Numbered from the stretch's first letter, positions 52,440-62,253 are shown. The stretch is DNA of 64,000 bases from Hyalangium gracile (GCF_020103725.1 NZ_JAHXBG010000011.1:62001-126000); one strand, 5' to 3'. A program made the numbers and translations. The notes: generated from the letters alone by a model not told the origin.

Positions 52440-53240
52440 ATGCGCCGCTTCACCCAGACCGCGGCCCTGTCGTTGGGGCTGCTGCTCGCGATGTCGTCCG
52501 TGGCCCGCGCCGATGGGCTCGGCACCATTCCCTATGGGGACAACTGCTGGGGCTCGGGCACGGACGCGGACCGGGACGGGCTCAACGACGACTGCGAGTA
52601 CCAGCTGGCGTACTGGTTCATGCCGCAGCTGTGGTTCGACAGCGGCGAGAGCGGCTTCAACCGGCGGCCGTACTACTCGGTGAAGAGCGTGAGCTTCTCC
52701 ACGCGCACGGTGCGGATCTTCTACCTGGACACCTTCTTTGACGACACCGGCGTGACGACGGGGCACGACGGCGATCCCGAGTTCCAGCTCTTCGAGCTCC
52801 ACTACTCGGGCGGCCGCTGGTACCTGGACTGGGCCTACCTGTCCGCGCACCGCAAGAGCAGCTGTGACTCGTCGGCGTGGTACTCGCACGATCAGCTCGA
52901 GTACAGCACCGCGAGCGACGCGCGGAACGGGCCTCGCGGGTGGCCCACGCTCTACGTCGCCGAGGACAAGCACGCGACGTACAACAACCTGAGCACCTGT
53001 GACAGCGGCTGCTTCCTCCAGGACTACTGCAGCCGCACCACGTCCCAGTTCCTGGATACCTCGGCGAAGCTCGTGTCCCGGAACGTGGGCTCGACGACCG
53101 TGCAGCTCATCAACTCGATCGTCCTCAACGGGAAGACCGAGCGCCTGCTCGATGATGCGCCGTTCAAGGGCTGGGATGATCAGTGGTACCGGCCCAACTC
53201 CGAGGGCTATGGCCGTCACCTGATCGAATTCGGGTTCTAG
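52440..53240 (+). CDS. Secreted protein of Vps62/DUF946-like type
   Basis: 266 residues from ATG 52440, preceded by GGAGG at six bases. The signal peptide [20 protein letters not shown] ends near ARA. The mature part starts [20 protein letters not shown], a calcium-loop-like [12 protein letters not shown] follows, and then an aromatic-rich beta domain ([50 protein letters not shown]) resembling Vps62-related proteins. Several cysteines could form disulfides. It is probably exported to periplasm or beyond; function is unknown. The next gene begins six bases later. Confidence 0.78.
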   Translation: MRRFTQTAALSLGLLLAMSSVARADGLGTIPYGDNCWGSGTDADRDGLNDDCEYQLAYWFMPQLWFDSGESGFNRRPYYSVKSVSFSTRTVRIFYLDTFFDDTGVTTGHDGDPEFQLFELHYSGGRWYLDWAYLSAHRKSSCDSSAWYSHDQLEYSTASDARNGPRGWPTLYVAEDKHATYNNLSTCDSGCFLQDYCSRTTSQFLDTSAKLVSRNVGSTTVQLINSIVLNGKTERLLDDAPFKGWDDQWYRPNSEGYGRHLIEFGF

Positions 53241-53246
53241 CGGTCC

Positions 53247-54500
53247 GTGGCCAGCGCGCGTGGGCGCTCGTGGGCGCGAGGGGGATTGCTGGTCGCCGCC
53301 GGGCTGGTCGCGTTCGCGATCGCCTTGTGGCCAAAGGGGGAGGGGGGCTCGCCGCCCGTGCCTCCGGTGAGCGTGCGGAGTGAGGCCCCCGAGGCGGTTC
53401 AGCCTCCTCCAGTGCCGGCGCCCGTCGCTCGGCCGCCGCCGGACTCCGTGGCCACCTCCGAGCGGTCCTCCTGGGAGGTGCTCGCGGCGGCGCTTCATGA
53501 AGAGATGGTGCCGCTGGCCTCCAGCGTCGTGGTCGAGGCCATCGAGCGGGATCGCCCCTGGGTCTGCCAGGGCGAGCCAACGGCCTTGTCCGCGCGCCTC
53601 GGAGGAGTGCCGGAGCCAGGTGCGGTCTATCGGTGGGTCTGGCTCACCGGCCCTGGCAGCGCGGAGCTTCACCCCGGGCCGACGGTCCAATGGAAGGCTC
53701 CGGAGACGCCCGGCACATACGCGGTTCGCTTCCAGGTCTGCCGCGATCTCGGAGGGCGCCGCGTGGGAGTGCTGGCCGAGCGCCTCGTCGAGATCGACGT
53801 GCGCCCGTGCGGCGCGGGAGAGCGTCAGTCGCAAGAGCCTCTGCGCCTCACCGTCACCCAGCGCCGGCAAGGCACCTTCCTGCTGCAGGCGCTCTCCCAG
53901 ACGGGGGCCCGGATCGACTCGTACCGGTGGGACTTCGGCGACGGCACCACCGGGACGACGACCGAGCCTCGGGTCGAGCACTCCTTTCCCCTCCAGCACC
54001 TGGGGCCCCACGACACCCGGAGCTTCACGGTGAGGGTCGAGGCCTTCGTCTCTCAGGGGCCTCCGCTCACGGCGATGGCGTTCGTGCTCACCCGCGGCTC
54101 GCCTCCGAACGACGAGCCTTCTCCGGTCGAGCTGGAGGTCTCCCGCTGGAGCGCCCAGCCCGACGGAGGCTGGCGCAGCGACGTGGTGGTTCGAGAGCTC
54201 TCGCCCGACATCACCTGGGACCGGGTCGAGCGCGTCACCCGGTACTGGGATGGAGGCGTGGAGGTCGCCACGCGGAAGTGGAGCGAGGGGCTCCACGTGG
54301 AGGAGCGGCTCGAGCAGGGCGGGTTTCGGGGCTACACCGTGGTGAGCCCCGCCGAGTCAGCTCCTGGCATCAAGCAGATCCTCGACTTCCTGTACGGCTA
54401 CGACTCCGCGGGCCAGGAGGTGGTCATCTCCTGGAGCCCCTACAAGAGCGACGCGCCTCCGGTTCCTCCGGAGGCCTCGGAGCCGCTGCCTGCGAAGTAG
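53247..54500 (+). CDS. Membrane-anchored PKD-domain protein
   Basis: 417 residues from GTG 53247. A single N-terminal hydrophobic span (GGLLVAAGLVAFAIALW) is followed by a Pro-rich linker (about 30-75), an Ig-like segment with WVCQGEPTALSARL, and a PKD-type domain with YRWDFGDGTTGTTTEPRVEH near 220. The C-terminal 120 residues are unassigned. It should face the periplasm or outside. It is probably co-transcribed with the upstream secreted protein, six bases away. Confidence 0.8.
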   Translation: MASARGRSWARGGLLVAAGLVAFAIALWPKGEGGSPPVPPVSVRSEAPEAVQPPPVPAPVARPPPDSVATSERSSWEVLAAALHEEMVPLASSVVVEAIERDRPWVCQGEPTALSARLGGVPEPGAVYRWVWLTGPGSAELHPGPTVQWKAPETPGTYAVRFQVCRDLGGRRVGVLAERLVEIDVRPCGAGERQSQEPLRLTVTQRRQGTFLLQALSQTGARIDSYRWDFGDGTTGTTTEPRVEHSFPLQHLGPHDTRSFTVRVEAFVSQGPPLTAMAFVLTRGSPPNDEPSPVELEVSRWSAQPDGGWRSDVVVRELSPDITWDRVERVTRYWDGGVEVATRKWSEGLHVEERLEQGGFRGYTVVSPAESAPGIKQILDFLYGYDSAGQEVVISWSPYKSDAPPVPPEASEPLPAK

Positions 54501-54513
54501 CCGCCAGGGCCGG

Positions 54514-56448
54514 TCAGTCGTCGGCGGAGGGCAGGCGGTTGACCTTGATGAAGCTCGGGTTCACCGGCGAGTGGTAGACGCGGTGGGTGGCCTTCACGAA
54601 GTCGCTCTCCTTGGCCTCGAAGATGTTCGGGACGAAGGTCTGCGGGTTCCGGTCGATGAAGGGGAACCAGGAGGACTGCACCTGGATCATCACCCTGTGC
54701 CCGCGCTGGAAGGTGTGGAACACGTCGTTGATGACGAAGCGGACCTGGGTGGGCTCGCCGGGCTTGAACGGCTTGGGCTGGGAGTAGCTCTCGCGGAAGC
54801 GGCCACGGAACGGCTCGCCGCGCACGAGGGTCTGCTGCGCGCCCCGGTTCTGCTTGCCAGCCTCGGCATCGGCCTTGGTCCAGCCCGGCATCTTGCCCGG
54901 GTTGACGTCGATGAGCTTGACCACCCAGTCCGCATCGGTGCCGGTGGTGGAGACCCAGAGGTTGGCCTCCAGCGGCCCCGCCAGCGTCAGATCCTGCTCG
55001 AGCGGCTCGGTCTGGTACACGAGGACGTCCGGCCTGCGTGAGGCGAAGCGCTGGTCCTCCGTCATGTAGTTCTTGGGCCACACCGGCGTGATCTCCGCCG
55101 TCATGGGCACGGGCCGGGCCGGATCGCTGATGAACTCATCGAAGAGCGCGCCTCCCGAGCTGCTCGGCGGCGTGAAGGTGAGGCCCTCCTTGGGCTGGAA
55201 GTAGAGGCGCGCCTCGCGGACCTCCTTGGGCGGCCAGGCGTCGAAGCGGCGCCAGCGGTTGGTGCCGGTCTCGAAGACCATGGCCTCGGGCAGATCGGGC
55301 TTCTGGCCCCCCTTGAGGTGGTGCTTGAAGAAGGCGAGCGACACCTCCAGATAGGTGTTGCTCGTGCTGAAGCCGAAGTCCGCGTCCCCGAGCGAGATGC
55401 CCTCCGTGCGCTGCCAGCCCCCGTGAGACCAGGGGCCCATCATCAGCATGTTCGAGATGCCGGGGTTCTGCTTCTCGATGGTGCTGTAGGTCCGCAGCGG
55501 CCCATAGAGATCCTCGGTGTCGAACCAGCCACCCACCGTGAGCACGGCCGCCTTGATGTTGCGCAGGTGCGGCAGGATGTTCCTCGCCTTCCAGTAGTCG
55601 TCGTAGTTGGGGTGGGCGGTGAGCTCGTTCCAGAAGGCGATCTCGCCCTTGAAGTGGCGCGCGTTGACGTTGCTCAGCGGGCCCAGCTCCAGGAAGAACT
55701 GGTAGCCGTCCGGCGTGCCGTGCTCGAAGCGCTCCCAGTCCTCGCTGGAAGTGGGTTTGGGGCGGGCCTTGCCGAATGACGAGAAGAAGTTGAACGCCAG
55801 CACCAGGTTGAAGGCTCCATGCCGGTGCATGTCATCCCAGAACCAGTCCGCGATGGGCGCCTGCGGTGACACCGCCTTGAGCGCCGGGTGCGAGTCGATG
55901 GCGCCCGCCGAGCTGTAGTACCCCGGGTAGGAGATGCCATACAGCCCCACGCGGCCGTTGTTGCCGGGCACGTTCTTCACCAGCCACTCGATGGTGTCGT
56001 ACGCGTCGGTGGTCTCGTCGATGTCCTTGGGCCCCCGCTTCGTCGTCAGGGTCGGGCGCACGTTCACGAACTCGCCCTCCGACATGTGCTCGCCGCGCAC
56101 GTCCTGGAAGGCGAAGATGAAGCCCTCCTTCTCATAGGCGGCGCTCGGGCCCAGCCCGCCCTTGTACCGGTACGCTCCATACGGGGCGACCGTGTAGGGC
56201 GTGCGCTGCAGCAGGATGGGGAAGCGCTTCGTCGCCGTCGCGTCGTTCGGAACGTAGACGGAGGTGAACAGGCGCACGCCATCCCTCATGGGGATGCGGT
56301 ACTCGAACTTGGTGTAGTGCGAGCGGATGAACTCGGCGCGCTCGGCCGCCGGGTCCGGCTTCGGGGGCTGGGCGGGAGCCTGGGCCCAGACCGGGCCCGT
56401 GAGGACCAGCAGCGAGAGGACTGCCAGACAGCGGGACATCAGGCGCAT
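54514..56448 (-). CDS. Secreted S15-family (CocE/NonD, X-Pro dipeptidase-like) hydrolase
   Basis: 644 residues from ATG 56448 (GGAG five bases upstream; ATGs at 56469 and 56439 are alternatives). The signal peptide ends LTGPVWAQA. The hydrolase domain has RDGVRLFTSVYVPNDA, QDVRGEHMSEGEFVNV, the nucleophile motif GLYGISYPGYYSS and a late MGPWSHGGW that supplies the His. The C-terminal beta domain (from about 420) has EPLEQDLTLAGPLEANLWVS and RVMIQVQSSWFPFIDRNPQT. The family cleaves acyl-amide or ester bonds; the substrate is unknown. A longer minus-strand frame to 59508 is antisense shadow. Confidence 0.9.
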   Translation of the reverse strand: MRLMSRCLAVLSLLVLTGPVWAQAPAQPPKPDPAAERAEFIRSHYTKFEYRIPMRDGVRLFTSVYVPNDATATKRFPILLQRTPYTVAPYGAYRYKGGLGPSAAYEKEGFIFAFQDVRGEHMSEGEFVNVRPTLTTKRGPKDIDETTDAYDTIEWLVKNVPGNNGRVGLYGISYPGYYSSAGAIDSHPALKAVSPQAPIADWFWDDMHRHGAFNLVLAFNFFSSFGKARPKPTSSEDWERFEHGTPDGYQFFLELGPLSNVNARHFKGEIAFWNELTAHPNYDDYWKARNILPHLRNIKAAVLTVGGWFDTEDLYGPLRTYSTIEKQNPGISNMLMMGPWSHGGWQRTEGISLGDADFGFSTSNTYLEVSLAFFKHHLKGGQKPDLPEAMVFETGTNRWRRFDAWPPKEVREARLYFQPKEGLTFTPPSSSGGALFDEFISDPARPVPMTAEITPVWPKNYMTEDQRFASRRPDVLVYQTEPLEQDLTLAGPLEANLWVSTTGTDADWVVKLIDVNPGKMPGWTKADAEAGKQNRGAQQTLVRGEPFRGRFRESYSQPKPFKPGEPTQVRFVINDVFHTFQRGHRVMIQVQSSWFPFIDRNPQTFVPNIFEAKESDFVKATHRVYHSPVNPSFIKVNRLPSADD

Positions 56449-56649
56449 GTCGTCTCCATGATTCAGCATGAGGTCAGGGGATACCTCGGGCCGAGGGCTC
56501 ACGGAACAGGCAATCCCGCGACTGAGTCCCGTGAAGGGGCCCCCCCTGCACAGCAGGACCCGAATTCCGGTAAAGGAGAGGACGCGGATGTCCGCCTCCG
56601 TGAGGTGCGCTCCTGAGAGGCACCGCCCGCGCAACAGGGGGTCTTCCTG

Positions 56650-58875
56650 GTGTCTTCGTCCGGCTTCAATCTGTCCCGCTCGCGGTGGCTGCTCGTCGCG
56701 GTGCTGGCGCTGTCCATGGCCTGTGAGCGCAGCCAGCCTCCCGCGCCGCCGCCTCCTCCTCCCGTGGTCGCGAAGGCCAGCACCCCGGCTCCGGAGCCCG
56801 AGGATCCCATCTTCCCAGAGGCCCCGCCGCCTCCTCCGCCCGCTCCGCCCGCCCCGCCGCCCGAGCCCCCGAAGGCCACGGGCGATCTGGCCGCCATCCG
56901 TGGCGGTGGAACGCTCCGCGTGCTCGTGGAGGGCACGGACGAGGACTTCCTGCCGCGCCAGGGCATGCCCAAGGCGCAGGACCGGGCCCTGCTGGAGCGC
57001 TTCGCCGAGAAGCAGGGGCTCGCCGTGGAGTTCATCCAGGCGCCGGCCTTCGACCAGCTCATCCCCATGCTGCGCGAGGGCCGGGGGGATCTCATCGCCG
57101 CCGACCTGACGGTGACGCCCGCCCGCGCCAAGGAGATCGCCTTCACCCGCCCGCTCCGGGTGGTGAGCGAGTTCGTCGTCGGCAAGCGCGGCGCGGCGGA
57201 GCTGCCTCGGAAGCCGGAGCAGCTCGCGGGCCGCACCGTCCATGTGCGCGAGAGCAACTCCTTCGTCGACTCGCTCCGGGAGCTGGCCCAGGGCAAGGCT
57301 TCCGGGCTCGTCATCGCGCCGGTGCCCGAGTCCACCGAGACCGAGGAGATCGTCTATCAGGTGTCTCGTGGCGAGCTTCCTCTCACGGTGGCCGACAGCC
57401 ACCTGCTCACCGCCATCGAGGCCTACAACCCGGACGTGGAGCGGCTCTTCCCCATCGCCGAGGGCCGGCAGATCGCCTGGGCCGTCCGCCAGGAGAACCC
57501 CGGGCTGAAGCTCGCCCTGGACTCCTTCATCACCGAGCACGTCCTCACCGAGTACGCCTCCGAGCGCTTCACGGGCGATCTCGCGGCCATCCGCAAGCGC
57601 GGCGTGCTGCGCGTCCTCACCCGGAACAACCCCATCACCTACTTCCTGCACCGGGGCGAGCAGTACGGCTTCGACTTCGAGCTGGCCCGGGCCGCCGCCG
57701 AGGAGATGGGCGTGCGGCTGGAGATCGTCGTGCCCCCCTCGCGCGATCTGCTCATCCCCTGGCTCAACGAGGGCAGGGGAGACGTCATCGCCGCCTCGCT
57801 CACCGTCACGCCCGAGCGCTCGGCGGAGGTGGCCTTCTCGCGCCCCTACCTCTTCGTGGAGGAGGTGCTCGTGCAGCGCGCCAGCGGACCCAAGCTGGCT
57901 TCGCTCGCCGAGCTGAAGGGCCAGAAGATCCACGTCCGCGCCTCCTCCAGCTACCACTCCACGCTGCTCGCGCTCCAGAAGACCCATGGGCCCTTCGAGA
58001 TCGTCCAGGAGCCGGAGGACCTCGAGACGGAGGCGCTGCTCGACCGGGTGGCCGAGGGCGAGATCCCCTTCACCGTCGCCGACAGCCACCTGCTCACCGC
58101 CGAGCAGTCCTACCGGGACGGGCTCGAGGCCGCGTTCCCGCTCCCCGTGGAGGGCGCTCCCGCGAGCAAGGAGGGCTCCCGGGGCATCGCCTTCGCCGTG
58201 CGCAAGGACGCGACGAAGCTGCGCGGCTTCCTGGATGGCTTCGTGAAGAAGATGTACCGCGGCACCCTCTACAACATGTGGCGCAAGCGCTACTTCGAGA
58301 ACTCGCGCCGCGTCACCGAGGCCAAGGTGGAGCGCGTGGAGGTGTCCGGCACCCTGTCGCCGTATGACTCGATCTTCCAGTCGTACTCGTCCCGCTACGG
58401 CATGGACTGGCGGCTGATGGCCGCGCAGGCGTACCAGGAGAGCCGCTTCAACCCCAAGCTCAAGAGCTGGGTCGGCGCCATCGGCCTGTTCCAGGTGATG
58501 CCCGCCACCGGCCGCCAGCTCGGGTTCCGCAAGCTGGAGGACCCCGATGAGGGGACGCACGCGGGCGTCATGTACATGCAGCAGCTCGTGAACCGCTTCG
58601 AGCCCGGCATCCCCTTCAAGCACCGGCTGCGCTTCGCGCTGGCCTCCTACAACGCCGGCTACGGCCATGTGCAGGACGCGCGGCGCATCGCCAGGGAGAA
58701 GGGGTGGAACCCGGACAAGTGGTTCGGGCACGTGGAGAAGGCCATGCTCCTGCTCGAGCGGCCCCAGTACTACCGCCGCGCCCGCTACGGCTACTGCCGT
58801 GGCTCCGAGCCGGTGAAGTACGTCTCGGAGATCCAGAACCGCTACGTCAGCTACGTCGATCTGATCCCTCACTGA
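56650..58875 (+). CDS. MltF-like lytic transglycosylase lipoprotein with duplicated binding domain
   Basis: 741 residues from GTG 56650. The signal sequence ends in a lipobox-like ALSMACERS, then a Pro-rich linker. Two family-3 solute-binding domains follow: about 75-300 (GGGTLRVLVEGTDEDFL, LTVTPARAKEIAFTRPL) and about 312-545 (KRGVLRVLTRNNPITYF, LTVTPERSAEVAFSRPY), both ending with ADSHLLTA. The SLT domain is at about 565-715, with catalytic Glu in AAQAYQESRFNPKLKS, GLFQVMPATGRQLG and ASYNAGYGHVQDARR. It cuts peptidoglycan glycan chains in the periplasm. Usual MltF has one binding domain, so the duplication is notable. Confidence 0.93.
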   Translation: MSSSGFNLSRSRWLLVAVLALSMACERSQPPAPPPPPPVVAKASTPAPEPEDPIFPEAPPPPPPAPPAPPPEPPKATGDLAAIRGGGTLRVLVEGTDEDFLPRQGMPKAQDRALLERFAEKQGLAVEFIQAPAFDQLIPMLREGRGDLIAADLTVTPARAKEIAFTRPLRVVSEFVVGKRGAAELPRKPEQLAGRTVHVRESNSFVDSLRELAQGKASGLVIAPVPESTETEEIVYQVSRGELPLTVADSHLLTAIEAYNPDVERLFPIAEGRQIAWAVRQENPGLKLALDSFITEHVLTEYASERFTGDLAAIRKRGVLRVLTRNNPITYFLHRGEQYGFDFELARAAAEEMGVRLEIVVPPSRDLLIPWLNEGRGDVIAASLTVTPERSAEVAFSRPYLFVEEVLVQRASGPKLASLAELKGQKIHVRASSSYHSTLLALQKTHGPFEIVQEPEDLETEALLDRVAEGEIPFTVADSHLLTAEQSYRDGLEAAFPLPVEGAPASKEGSRGIAFAVRKDATKLRGFLDGFVKKMYRGTLYNMWRKRYFENSRRVTEAKVERVEVSGTLSPYDSIFQSYSSRYGMDWRLMAAQAYQESRFNPKLKSWVGAIGLFQVMPATGRQLGFRKLEDPDEGTHAGVMYMQQLVNRFEPGIPFKHRLRFALASYNAGYGHVQDARRIAREKGWNPDKWFGHVEKAMLLLERPQYYRRARYGYCRGSEPVKYVSEIQNRYVSYVDLIPH

Positions 58876-59733
58876 ATGACCGAGCCCCTCACCTCGAAAG
58901 GCCCCACCGCGCGGGACCAGGAGCGCCACGCGGCGGAGGCCCCACCGCCTCAGCGGACGCTGCTCCAGCCCGGAGCGGAGGTGCTGGCGATGCTCGTGCG
59001 TCGGGGTTTCCAGCCCTCCCTGGCCACCCTGGATCTCCCTTTCCCTCCCGACGTGGACGGCGCCCTCGCCGAGCGCCTGGCGGAGCGGCTCAGCCACTAC
59101 GCCTTCCGGCTCTTCCTTCGCGGCGCCATCCTCCGGCGTGGGAGCTTCCTCCCCGAGGAGGCCTCGAAGTACGTGGAGGCCGCTCGAGCCACCGAGATGG
59201 TCGAGGAGCTGGTGGAGCTGGGGCTCGCCGTGCGTGAGGAAGGCGGGCGCTACCGGCTGCTGCACCCGGTCCGCACCTTCGGAGGCACGCTGGAGTGGTA
59301 CGTGGCTCGCGAGCTGCGGGGACGCCTGGGCTTCGACGTGGCGGTGGGCGTGAAGTTCCACGCTCCCGAGGTGGGCGGAGACCTCGACGTGGTGGCCGCC
59401 GCCGAGGGCCGGCTCCTCTATCTGGAGATGAAGTCCTCGCCCCCCAAGCACCTGGCGCCGGACGAGGTGGCCGCGTTCTTCCGACGCGTCCGGGCGCTGC
59501 GGCCCCACCTGGCGATCTTCGTCATGGACACGGCCCTGCGCCTCTCCGACAAGGTCCTGCCCCTGCTCCAGGCCGAGCTGAGCGCTCCCGCTCCAGAGCC
59601 CCGCCGCGTGCTGCGCGAGGTGTGGGCCCTGACTCCGTACCTTTATGTAGTGAACGCGAAGCAGGACCTGATGACCAACGTAGGCATCGCCATCGCCGAA
59701 GGATGGCGTGCGCTCTCTCCTCCTCCTCCCTAG
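58876..59733 (+). CDS. PD-(D/E)XK-like nuclease-fold protein of unknown role
   Basis: 285 residues, starting at the ATG that directly follows the upstream TGA. The N-terminal half is helical with a winged-helix-like stretch (EMVEELVELGLAVREEGGRY). Residues about 165-190 read GGDLDVVAAAEGRLLYLEMK, the spacing of a PD-(D/E)XK active site (Asp, then Glu-x-Lys). The rest is helical and conserved-looking. No signal peptide is seen. It might be a DNA-processing enzyme, but the fold also occurs in non-nuclease proteins. Neighbours give no hint beyond probable co-transcription with the transglycosylase. Confidence 0.72.
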   Translation: MTEPLTSKGPTARDQERHAAEAPPPQRTLLQPGAEVLAMLVRRGFQPSLATLDLPFPPDVDGALAERLAERLSHYAFRLFLRGAILRRGSFLPEEASKYVEAARATEMVEELVELGLAVREEGGRYRLLHPVRTFGGTLEWYVARELRGRLGFDVAVGVKFHAPEVGGDLDVVAAAEGRLLYLEMKSSPPKHLAPDEVAAFFRRVRALRPHLAIFVMDTALRLSDKVLPLLQAELSAPAPEPRRVLREVWALTPYLYVVNAKQDLMTNVGIAIAEGWRALSPPPP

Positions 59734-59796
59734 GTTTCCGCCCTGGAGTAGGGTGCGCCGTCCGGTCAGTCGGGGCCGGCACAGGGGGAGTCAGCC

Positions 59797-60204
59797 ATGG
59801 AATTCCACAGGGGTCGTCTGTTCGATCACGTTCACTTGAAGGTCCGCGATATCGAGGCGAGCAAGCGCTTCTACCGGGCCGTCTTCGAAGCGCTGGGCAT
59901 TCCCTTCGGTGGAGAGCGCCCGGGCGCGTTCTGGGCCGATGAGTTCTACGTCAGCGCGGAGGAGCCGGTGACCCAGAAGATGCACCTGGCCTTCCAGGCC
60001 AAGGACCGGGAGACGGTGCACCGCTTCCACGCCGCCGCGCTCGCGGGAGGAGGGCGCGACAACGGCGGACCGGGCGAGCGCCACTACCACCCGGGCTACT
60101 ACGCCGCCTTCGCGCTCGACCCGGATGGCAACAACATCGAGGCCGTCTTCCACGGGCCCTCGCGGCGCTCGGCGGAGTCCATCGTCGTGACTCCCGGGGG
60201 CTGA
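59797..60204 (+). CDS. VOC-superfamily (glyoxalase/dioxygenase-like) protein
   Basis: 135 residues. The VOC fold pattern is FDHVHLKVRDIEASKRFYRA at the N-terminus and YYAAFALDPDGNNIEAVFHG at the C-terminus, with His and Glu at usual metal positions (H in DHVHL, E in NNIEAVF). The middle contains an unusual Gly/His-rich loop (GGGRDNGGPGERHYHPGYYA). It binds a metal and a small substrate such as an aldehyde, aromatic or antibiotic; which is unknown. It is a single-gene unit facing a histidine kinase. Confidence 0.9.
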   Translation: MEFHRGRLFDHVHLKVRDIEASKRFYRAVFEALGIPFGGERPGAFWADEFYVSAEEPVTQKMHLAFQAKDRETVHRFHAAALAGGGRDNGGPGERHYHPGYYAAFALDPDGNNIEAVFHGPSRRSAESIVVTPGG

Positions 60205-60234
60205 GCCCCGCGCACGAAGTCCCTCGGGCTCCGC

Positions 60235-62253
60235 TCAGGCGCGGGGCCCGGGGTTGGGCGGCGCCTGGGCGATCAGCGTGCGGATGTGCTCGGGATCGAA
60301 GGGCTTGTCGATGCGCGGGAAGGGCACCGTCTGAAGGAAGGTGCGCGCGCGCTCCGTGAAGCTGCCGCCCGTCATGAAGACGAACCGGTCCAGGCAGTCC
60401 TTCTGGCGGGACGCCAACGCCTCGTACACGTCCATGCCCGTGAGGTCCGCCATCATCAGATCGCAGAAGATGCGATCGAAGGCGTCGTCCTTCTCCAGCA
60501 GCGCCAGCGCCTCCCGCCCGCTCTGCACCACCACCACCTCGTGCGAGCGGCCGATGATGCGCTTGAACACCGCGGCGATGCCCGGCTCGTCGTCGATGAC
60601 CAGCACCCGCTTGGGACGGGACGCTCGCGCCGCCGACATGGGCGTCAGCAGCGGCGCCGGCTGCGTGCTCGTCGGCAGCACCACCCGGAACGTGCTCCCC
60701 ACGCCCGGCCGGCTCGTGGCGCTCATCTCCCCCTTCATGCTCTGCACCAGCCCCAGGCAGATGGACAGCCCCAGCCCCATGCCGTCGCCCACGTTCCGCG
60801 TGGTGAAGAAGGGCTGGAAGGCGCGCTCCAGCACCTCCGGCGTCATGCCGCGGCCCGTGTCGCTCACCTCCACCACCACCCGCCCGTTCTCCATCCGCGT
60901 GGTGATGGTGATGCGGTGGCGCGCCACGTCCCCCTCGGGGATGGCCTGCGCGGCGTTCATCAGCAGGTTGAGGAACACCTGCCCCAGCTTGGCCTCGTTG
61001 CCCAGCACCGTCGGCACCGGGTTGTAGCGCCGGTCCACCTGCGCCCGGTGGCGGATGTGCGGCATGGCCATGGAGATGCTGAACTCCAGCGCCTCGCGCA
61101 CGTCCACAGGCCCCAGCAGCGACTCGTCCGCCCGCGCGAAGCGCTTCAGGTCCGTGAGGATGGCCCGGATGCGCTCGGCCCCCGCGCGCGCGTCCTTCAG
61201 CGCCTCGAGCGGCTCCTGGAGCACCTCCGTGTCCGGCAGTGGCTCCGACAGCCCTCCCAGGTACTCCATGGCGAAGTGCAGGTTGCCGATCACGAAGGAC
61301 AGCGGGTTGTTGATCTCGTGCCCCACGCCCGCCGCGAACTGCCCGGCCACCGCCAGCTTCTCCGACTGCACGAGCTTCTCCTGCGCCGCGAGCAGCTCCT
61401 TCGCGCGGTGCTGCGCCAGCGCCTCCGCCTCCAGGCGCAGCGAGTATTCCCGGGCCAGCAGCGCGTCGCGCTCGGCCTCCAGCTTCTTCTGCTCGCCGAT
61501 CTCCCGGAAGAAGGCGGACATGCCCTGCCCCGAGGGATAGGCGTGCACCTCGAACCAGCGGTTCGGCGGCAGCTGGACCTCGAAGTGCGCGGGGACCCGC
61601 TCCGCCATGATGCGGCGGAAGGCCTGATCCCGCGGCGGCGCCGTCAGCAGCGGGAGCATCTGCCACAGGCTGCGACCCAGCATCTGCTCGCGCGACGTGC
61701 CGGAGATCTCCTCGGTGCGCTCGTTGACGTAGGTGAAGTTCCAGTTCGCGTCCACCGAGAAGAAGGCACCCGGGTTTCCCTCCAGGATCTCCACCATGCG
61801 GTTGCGCGTCTGCTGCAGCGCCTCCTCGGTCCGCCGCGAGGAGCTGATGTCCCGAAAGCGCGCGATGAGGAAGCCCCGGAGCTTCATCGCCGTACAGTGG
61901 AGCCAGCCCTCGCCCCGGCTGTCCGCACGGGCCGCGGACAGCTCCGCCGTGACGGACTGGCCCGACGCCTCCGCCGCGCAGAGCACCGCCAGCCAGCCCA
62001 CCGCGTCACGCTCCGGCAGGAGCTTGCGGAGCCGCTGTCCGCTCAGCCCCCCCGGGGTGGGGCCCAGGATGGACTCGGCGGCCGGGTTGGAGTGGATGCA
62101 CTCGAAGTCCGTGATCGTCCCCTCGGGGTCGCGCAGGGGCGACAGGAACAGGCTGCCCTCGGGAGAGACGCGCTCGGCCTCCATGAGCGCGCGCAACAGC
62201 GTGGTGTCCTCGATGGTGTCCGACGCGAGCTGTGGTTTGGTTGAGGCGGACAT
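60235..62253 (-). CDS. Hybrid sensor histidine kinase with two PAS domains and a C-terminal receiver
   Basis: 672 residues from ATG 62253. Two PAS-like domains (about 25-140, with DFECIHSNPAAESILGPTP; about 150-265, with NFTYVNERTEEISGTSREQM) lead to a coiled coil, a phospho-His in GVGHEINNPLSFVIGN, an ATPase domain (NLLMNAAQAIPEGDVARHRI, DTGRGMTPEVLERAFQPFFT) and a receiver domain (about 545-665) with phospho-Asp in FCDLMMADLTGM and Lys in RIDKPF. There is no membrane span. It is an orphan phosphorelay protein; its output partner is not adjacent. Confidence 0.94.
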   Translation of the reverse strand: MSASTKPQLASDTIEDTTLLRALMEAERVSPEGSLFLSPLRDPEGTITDFECIHSNPAAESILGPTPGGLSGQRLRKLLPERDAVGWLAVLCAAEASGQSVTAELSAARADSRGEGWLHCTAMKLRGFLIARFRDISSSRRTEEALQQTRNRMVEILEGNPGAFFSVDANWNFTYVNERTEEISGTSREQMLGRSLWQMLPLLTAPPRDQAFRRIMAERVPAHFEVQLPPNRWFEVHAYPSGQGMSAFFREIGEQKKLEAERDALLAREYSLRLEAEALAQHRAKELLAAQEKLVQSEKLAVAGQFAAGVGHEINNPLSFVIGNLHFAMEYLGGLSEPLPDTEVLQEPLEALKDARAGAERIRAILTDLKRFARADESLLGPVDVREALEFSISMAMPHIRHRAQVDRRYNPVPTVLGNEAKLGQVFLNLLMNAAQAIPEGDVARHRITITTRMENGRVVVEVSDTGRGMTPEVLERAFQPFFTTRNVGDGMGLGLSICLGLVQSMKGEMSATSRPGVGSTFRVVLPTSTQPAPLLTPMSAARASRPKRVLVIDDEPGIAAVFKRIIGRSHEVVVVQSGREALALLEKDDAFDRIFCDLMMADLTGMDVYEALASRQKDCLDRFVFMTGGSFTERARTFLQTVPFPRIDKPFDPEHIRTLIAQAPPNPGPRA

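Noticed and set aside
54514-59508. 1664-residue minus-strand reading through the S15 hydrolase
   Set aside because: Upstream of residue about 1020 it is antisense to the transglycosylase and its neighbour; no family pattern, and the signal peptide start at 56448 is clear.
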